NCBI GenBank assembly: GCA_910578555.1
Contig: CAJTPS010000006.1
Location: 62,001-126,000 of the forward strand
Direction of reading: 5' to 3'
DNA from: an uncultured Lachnospiraceae bacterium
Lineage (GTDB): Bacteria; Bacillota; Clostridia; Lachnospirales; Lachnospiraceae
Length of the DNA stretch: 64,000 nucleotides
The notes beneath the pieces are model-generated. The model saw only the letters and a list, made by a program, of their open reading frames with translations. It searched no databases and was not told where the DNA came from. A program made the position numbers and the translations under genes. Of this stretch, positions 61,336 through 64,000 are shown piece after piece. Position 1 is the stretch's first letter. Every line of letters begins with the position of its first letter.

Positions 61336-62168
61336 AAGATTTCTCCTTTACTGATCTCTTTGAAAAGTGCATGGATCTGTATACCGAACAGACCCGCACC
61401 GATAAGCAGAGCGATCACCCAGATCACAAGCGCCGACTCGGTGTACAGATGCGGTGTGGACGCCAGTATGACGTAGAATACGGAGAGAAAACCGCCGATC
61501 GCCGCAATCAGCCATACATTTCTGCGGCCGGTCTCTGTCAGCAGTACGCCCAGGCATGCGCACTGGGTGAAGACATATGGCACCAGTATATACACACCGA
61601 TCTGGAGCAGCCGGATCTGCCACCTGCTGCCTGCAAACAGGATCATAATCATAAGTACGGCCAGATTGATCAGTCCGGAAAAGACCATATCAAAGGCAGT
61701 TATCTGTCTGACGTTAAAGAAACAGCTTTCGCTCAATTCTGAAAGCTTTGAGAAACAGGCTCTGCTGACCGTCAATATGGAGAGTGAACCGAGCACGCCG
61801 GCAAGGATCATGGCGGACGCGGTCATGAATCCGCGGTCAACATGCTGCAGATCCATGACAAACATCAGGAAAAGCATGGCGATGCAGCCCAGCAGATGGA
61901 AAATGCCGATGCTTCTGTCTGCGTAACGGAAACGGTTCTGCCAGATCAGGCGCTTATTGTATAGAAGATACACTTCTTTACATGCAATGACATGCTGCAG
62001 CGCGGCAAGAGCCTCCTGTCTGCGCGCCGGGTCGATCGGGAGTCCGGAATCAGCGTCTGCGAAGGCAGATTGCAGATCCCTGACAGCCCGGCTTCCGGTG
62101 TGCCGGGGAAGGGGGCGGTTTCCTGCGGATGTTTGTTTGATTTTATGGTCGGTCCGGTATGCTTTCAT
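61323..62168 (-). CDS. Membrane protein co-translated with the sigma factor gene
   Basis: The 281-residue protein has a cytoplasmic N-terminal part of about 80 residues and six hydrophobic helices (residues about 92-270). It overlaps the sigma factor gene by 26 bases and the ATPase gene by 13. Position directly after an ECF sigma gene is where an anti-sigma factor stands, but I see no zinc anti-sigma motif. It may be an anti-sigma factor or an accessory membrane subunit of the transporter. GGAGGAAGC is the ribosome binding site. Confidence 0.72.
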   Translation of the reverse strand: MKAYRTDHKIKQTSAGNRPLPRHTGSRAVRDLQSAFADADSGLPIDPARRQEALAALQHVIACKEVYLLYNKRLIWQNRFRYADRSIGIFHLLGCIAMLFLMFVMDLQHVDRGFMTASAMILAGVLGSLSILTVSRACFSKLSELSESCFFNVRQITAFDMVFSGLINLAVLMIMILFAGSRWQIRLLQIGVYILVPYVFTQCACLGVLLTETGRRNVWLIAAIGGFLSVFYVILASTPHLYTESALVIWVIALLIGAGLFGIQIHALFKEISKGEILCTN

Positions 62169-62679
62169 CTGCTTCCTCCATTATTTTTCTCAAACTCTTA
62201 AGGCCTAAGCGGAATCTTGATTTTACGGTTGAAAGATTACAGCCTAAGATTGCGGCAATCTCATGGAACTTAAGTTCTTCATATATCCGGAGAATAATGA
62301 TTTCCCGCTGGTTGACGGAAAGCTGTGCCAGCGCCTGCTGCAGAACCATGCGGTCTTCCAGAGTGCCGAGACCGGTATCTTCCATGCCGGGCAGGATGGC
62401 GTCATCCAGACAGCACAGGTCTTTCTTATGGTGAAAATAGTCACGGCAGAGGTTACGGGCAATAATGAGCAGGTAGCCTTTCAGATTCTGGTACTCATAG
62501 GAACCGGAATATTTAATGAAACGAAGGAATACCTCCTGCGCAATATCGTAGGAATCCGTCGCCTGTCCCGTCAGGTAAAGGCAGAAGCGGTAGATTTCGT
62601 CGTAGTACCTGTCCGCAATGACGTTGAGCGCTTCCTTGCTGCCGTTATGCACTTTTCTGATCAGTTCTTTATCTGTCAC
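62143..62679 (-). CDS. ECF-type RNA polymerase sigma factor
   Basis: The 178-residue protein has sigma region 2 (YRFCLYLTGQATDSYDIAQE, about residues 30-50) and region 4 (LSVNQREIIILRIYEELKFH, EIAAILGCNLSTVKSRF, about 118-155) without regions 1 and 3. It starts at a GTG with AGGAAA upstream. It probably controls its own operon (membrane protein, ATPase, permease). No ECF promoter is recognised near it. Confidence 0.87.
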   Translation of the reverse strand: MTDKELIRKVHNGSKEALNVIADRYYDEIYRFCLYLTGQATDSYDIAQEVFLRFIKYSGSYEYQNLKGYLLIIARNLCRDYFHHKKDLCCLDDAILPGMEDTGLGTLEDRMVLQQALAQLSVNQREIIILRIYEELKFHEIAAILGCNLSTVKSRFRLGLKSLRKIMEEADESIPDRP

Positions 62680-62871
62680 GTTGTATTTCCTGTGCTTTCT
62701 GGTGTCTGCTTAAATAACTGTTTCCATTATACAAAAGATTAACCGGAGCGAAAAATTTATTTTTCGGGCGCGGGAAAAGTTTATGCCTGCCGAGTAATCC
62801 TTTAGGACCGCAAACAGGTTATTTGAGTGAAGCAATGTTTGCAGGGAAAATCCAGGTGGCGTAAAATAATT

Positions 62872-62980
62872 GTGAATTAGAAGTTTTCAATCGCGGGATT
62901 TGTGTCTGCGCGTTGCCTGCTGTAAATTTGTTAATGTGTCGTCTCATTAAAGATGAGACACAAGCGGCGCAGAAATGGAG
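62872..62980 (+). ncRNA. Structured leader element, copy C, before the divergent permease
   Basis: This copy keeps the core of elements A and B: ATTTGTG, then the loop TCTGCGC (62905-62911), a 3' hairpin (TCTCAT/ATGAGA, 62942-62957) and the strand GCGCAGA (62967-62973), which pairs with the loop over seven perfect bases and abuts AAATGGAG. Hairpin 1 is weak here (ATTG-GAA with TTTTCAAT). The loop and its partner differ from copies A and B on both sides, which supports the pairing. The permease start lies at 62991 after AAGGAG. Confidence 0.58.
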
Positions 62981-62990
62981 AAGGAGAAAA

Positions 62991-64000
62991 ATGAGACTGT
63001 ATCGGATGGAATTGTATAAACTGCTGTCCCGGAAAATCTTCGGGATCGGCGCCGTGTGCATGGTGCTGTTTACGGCGCTTGGCTTCTGGCTGTCAAATGT
63101 CGATATGGAAACTGCGATGGTGGACGGGAAACTGTACTCCGGATATGAAGCCGTACAGATCAACCGACAGATCACGGAACCATATAAGGGAACACTCTCG
63201 GACGAAAAAGTTATGGAAATCGTAGGGCAGTACGGGCTGCCGTCGGAGGTGGTGTACGATCTGCCGGGCTGGCGGGACGGCAATTATCTGAATATTTTTG
63301 TGACAGACTACCTGTCGGACGGATATCTTCGGGACTGGAATAATTATCAGGCGCCGACGAGAGTGTACCCGATTGCGGATACAGCGCTTGGAGAATTGCA
63401 GCGTGTGACGGGGCGGGAGATCAGGCTGGCATACACACAGGGCTGGAAGGCATTACTCGACACGCTGCAGACGGGAATGGTACTGGCCAGTATACTGGTT
63501 ATCGTGTCCGTGTCCACCCTGTTTGCGCAGGAGAGCCAGACGAAGATGCTGCCGCTGCTGTTTACGGCGCAGGACGGAAAAGAGAAGGATATGCGTGCAA
63601 AGATCGGGGCGGCTTTTACATTGACCATTCTGGTCTATTGCGTGGCGGCGCTGCTCTGTCTTGCCATGAGCCTTCTTGTATATGGATTGGACGGAGGAGA
63701 GTTGGCACTGAATATGGTGTGGATGGGGGAGGCCAGCGTCAGAAATCGTGTAAGCTGCATGCCGGTAATGTCTTTTGCCGGGATCATGCTCGGAACGGAC
63801 TTTGCAGCCATGCTTCTGCTCTGCGCGATTACGCTGTGTGTATCTGCCCGCAGCAGGAGTAATTTCGGGGCGGTGACTGCAGCCGCGGTACTGTGGGGAA
63901 TGCCGCTGTTTATCGGTATGCTGTTCGGAGGGATCGGATATTTCCTGGCCTCCTGTATGCCGCTTTTCTTAATTATGAGTGCCACGATTTATGATGTGTT
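62991..64000 (+). CDS. ABC-2 type permease, paralogue of 59193-60362, 3' truncated by the window
   Basis: The frame is open from ATG 62991 to the window end (336 codons). It begins MRLYRMELYKLLSRKI and shares with the convergent-side paralogue an extracellular part with GYEAVQINRQIT and GNYLNIF, then TM helices (LFAQESQTKMLPLLFTAQDG). It lies divergent to the ECF sigma operon. The C-terminus and any ATPase partner lie outside the window. AAGGAG precedes the start and structured element C lies immediately upstream. Confidence 0.82.
   Translation, partial: MRLYRMELYKLLSRKIFGIGAVCMVLFTALGFWLSNVDMETAMVDGKLYSGYEAVQINRQITEPYKGTLSDEKVMEIVGQYGLPSEVVYDLPGWRDGNYLNIFVTDYLSDGYLRDWNNYQAPTRVYPIADTALGELQRVTGREIRLAYTQGWKALLDTLQTGMVLASILVIVSVSTLFAQESQTKMLPLLFTAQDGKEKDMRAKIGAAFTLTILVYCVAALLCLAMSLLVYGLDGGELALNMVWMGEASVRNRVSCMPVMSFAGIMLGTDFAAMLLLCAITLCVSARSRSNFGAVTAAAVLWGMPLFIGMLFGGIGYFLASCMPLFLIMSATIYDV

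Noticed and set aside
61323..62168. Zinc-binding anti-sigma factor
   Set aside because: The position fits, but no His-x3-Cys-x2-Cys motif is present and the protein has several membrane helices, so it is listed without that function.
1..64000. CRISPR array, prophage or intact insertion sequence
   Set aside because: No regular spacer-repeat series, integrase, transposase or phage structural genes were seen.

Overview
The window looks like chromosomal DNA of a Gram-positive clostridium, most likely a member of the Lachnospiraceae. The evidence is low-GC codon use, AGGAGG ribosome binding sites, sigma-A type TTGACA/TATAAT promoters, clpC followed by radA, an LCP-family cell-wall ligase, YtrA-type GntR and MoxR/DUF58/transglutaminase genes. 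No genus can be assigned from the sequence alone.

Region 1 (1-17.3 kb) is a surface-glycan locus. It begins with the tail of a Wzt-like polysaccharide exporter ATPase. A two-gene ATPase/RloB cassette, probably anti-phage and with its own promoter, interrupts it. Next come a giant methyltransferase/coiled-coil/GT2/GT4 enzyme, a three-gene route to GDP-D-glycero-D-manno-heptose (hddA, gmhA and a fused hddC-gmhB), two AT-rich polytopic GT-C-like proteins, and a set for a dTDP-3-acylamino-3,6-dideoxyhexose (FdtA-like isomerase, FdtB-like aminotransferase, two acyltransferases). A polyprenyl-phosphate glycosyltransferase and a GtrA-like protein complete the set. A 600-bp gene-poor stretch closes the locus and carries promoters and a compact three-way-junction RNA upstream of a coiled-coil gene.

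Region 2 (18.3-37.5 kb) is regulatory and envelope related. It holds a MoxR-DUF58-transglutaminase operon, a hybrid sensor kinase with tandem solute-binding domains, an FtsX/MacB-type ABC transporter with its two-component system, a bacteriohemerythrin, a chemoreceptor, an orphan HPt protein, a YdcF-like protein and a TPR lipoprotein.

Region 3 (37.6-53.2 kb) is housekeeping: pyrF-pyrE, an M29-like aminopeptidase, purE-purM-purN-purD, an SH3b membrane protein, a GntR regulator, clpC and radA. Region 4 (53.3-64 kb) has an LCP protein, a heterodimeric ABC exporter, tRNA-Trp, and an ECF-sigma/ABC-2 operon facing a divergent paralogous permease that runs off the window.

The most interesting signal is non-coding. 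Three elements (40432-40561, 46951-47078, 62872-62980) share hairpin - hairpin with a loop that pairs downstream - hairpin - pairing strand - ATGGAG, next to the start codons of three unrelated genes. The pairings are kept by compensatory changes between copies. Two other large palindromic elements (36129-36292, 58292-58408) lie in further intergenic gaps. These look like a dispersed structured-RNA or repeat family and deserve a covariance-model search.
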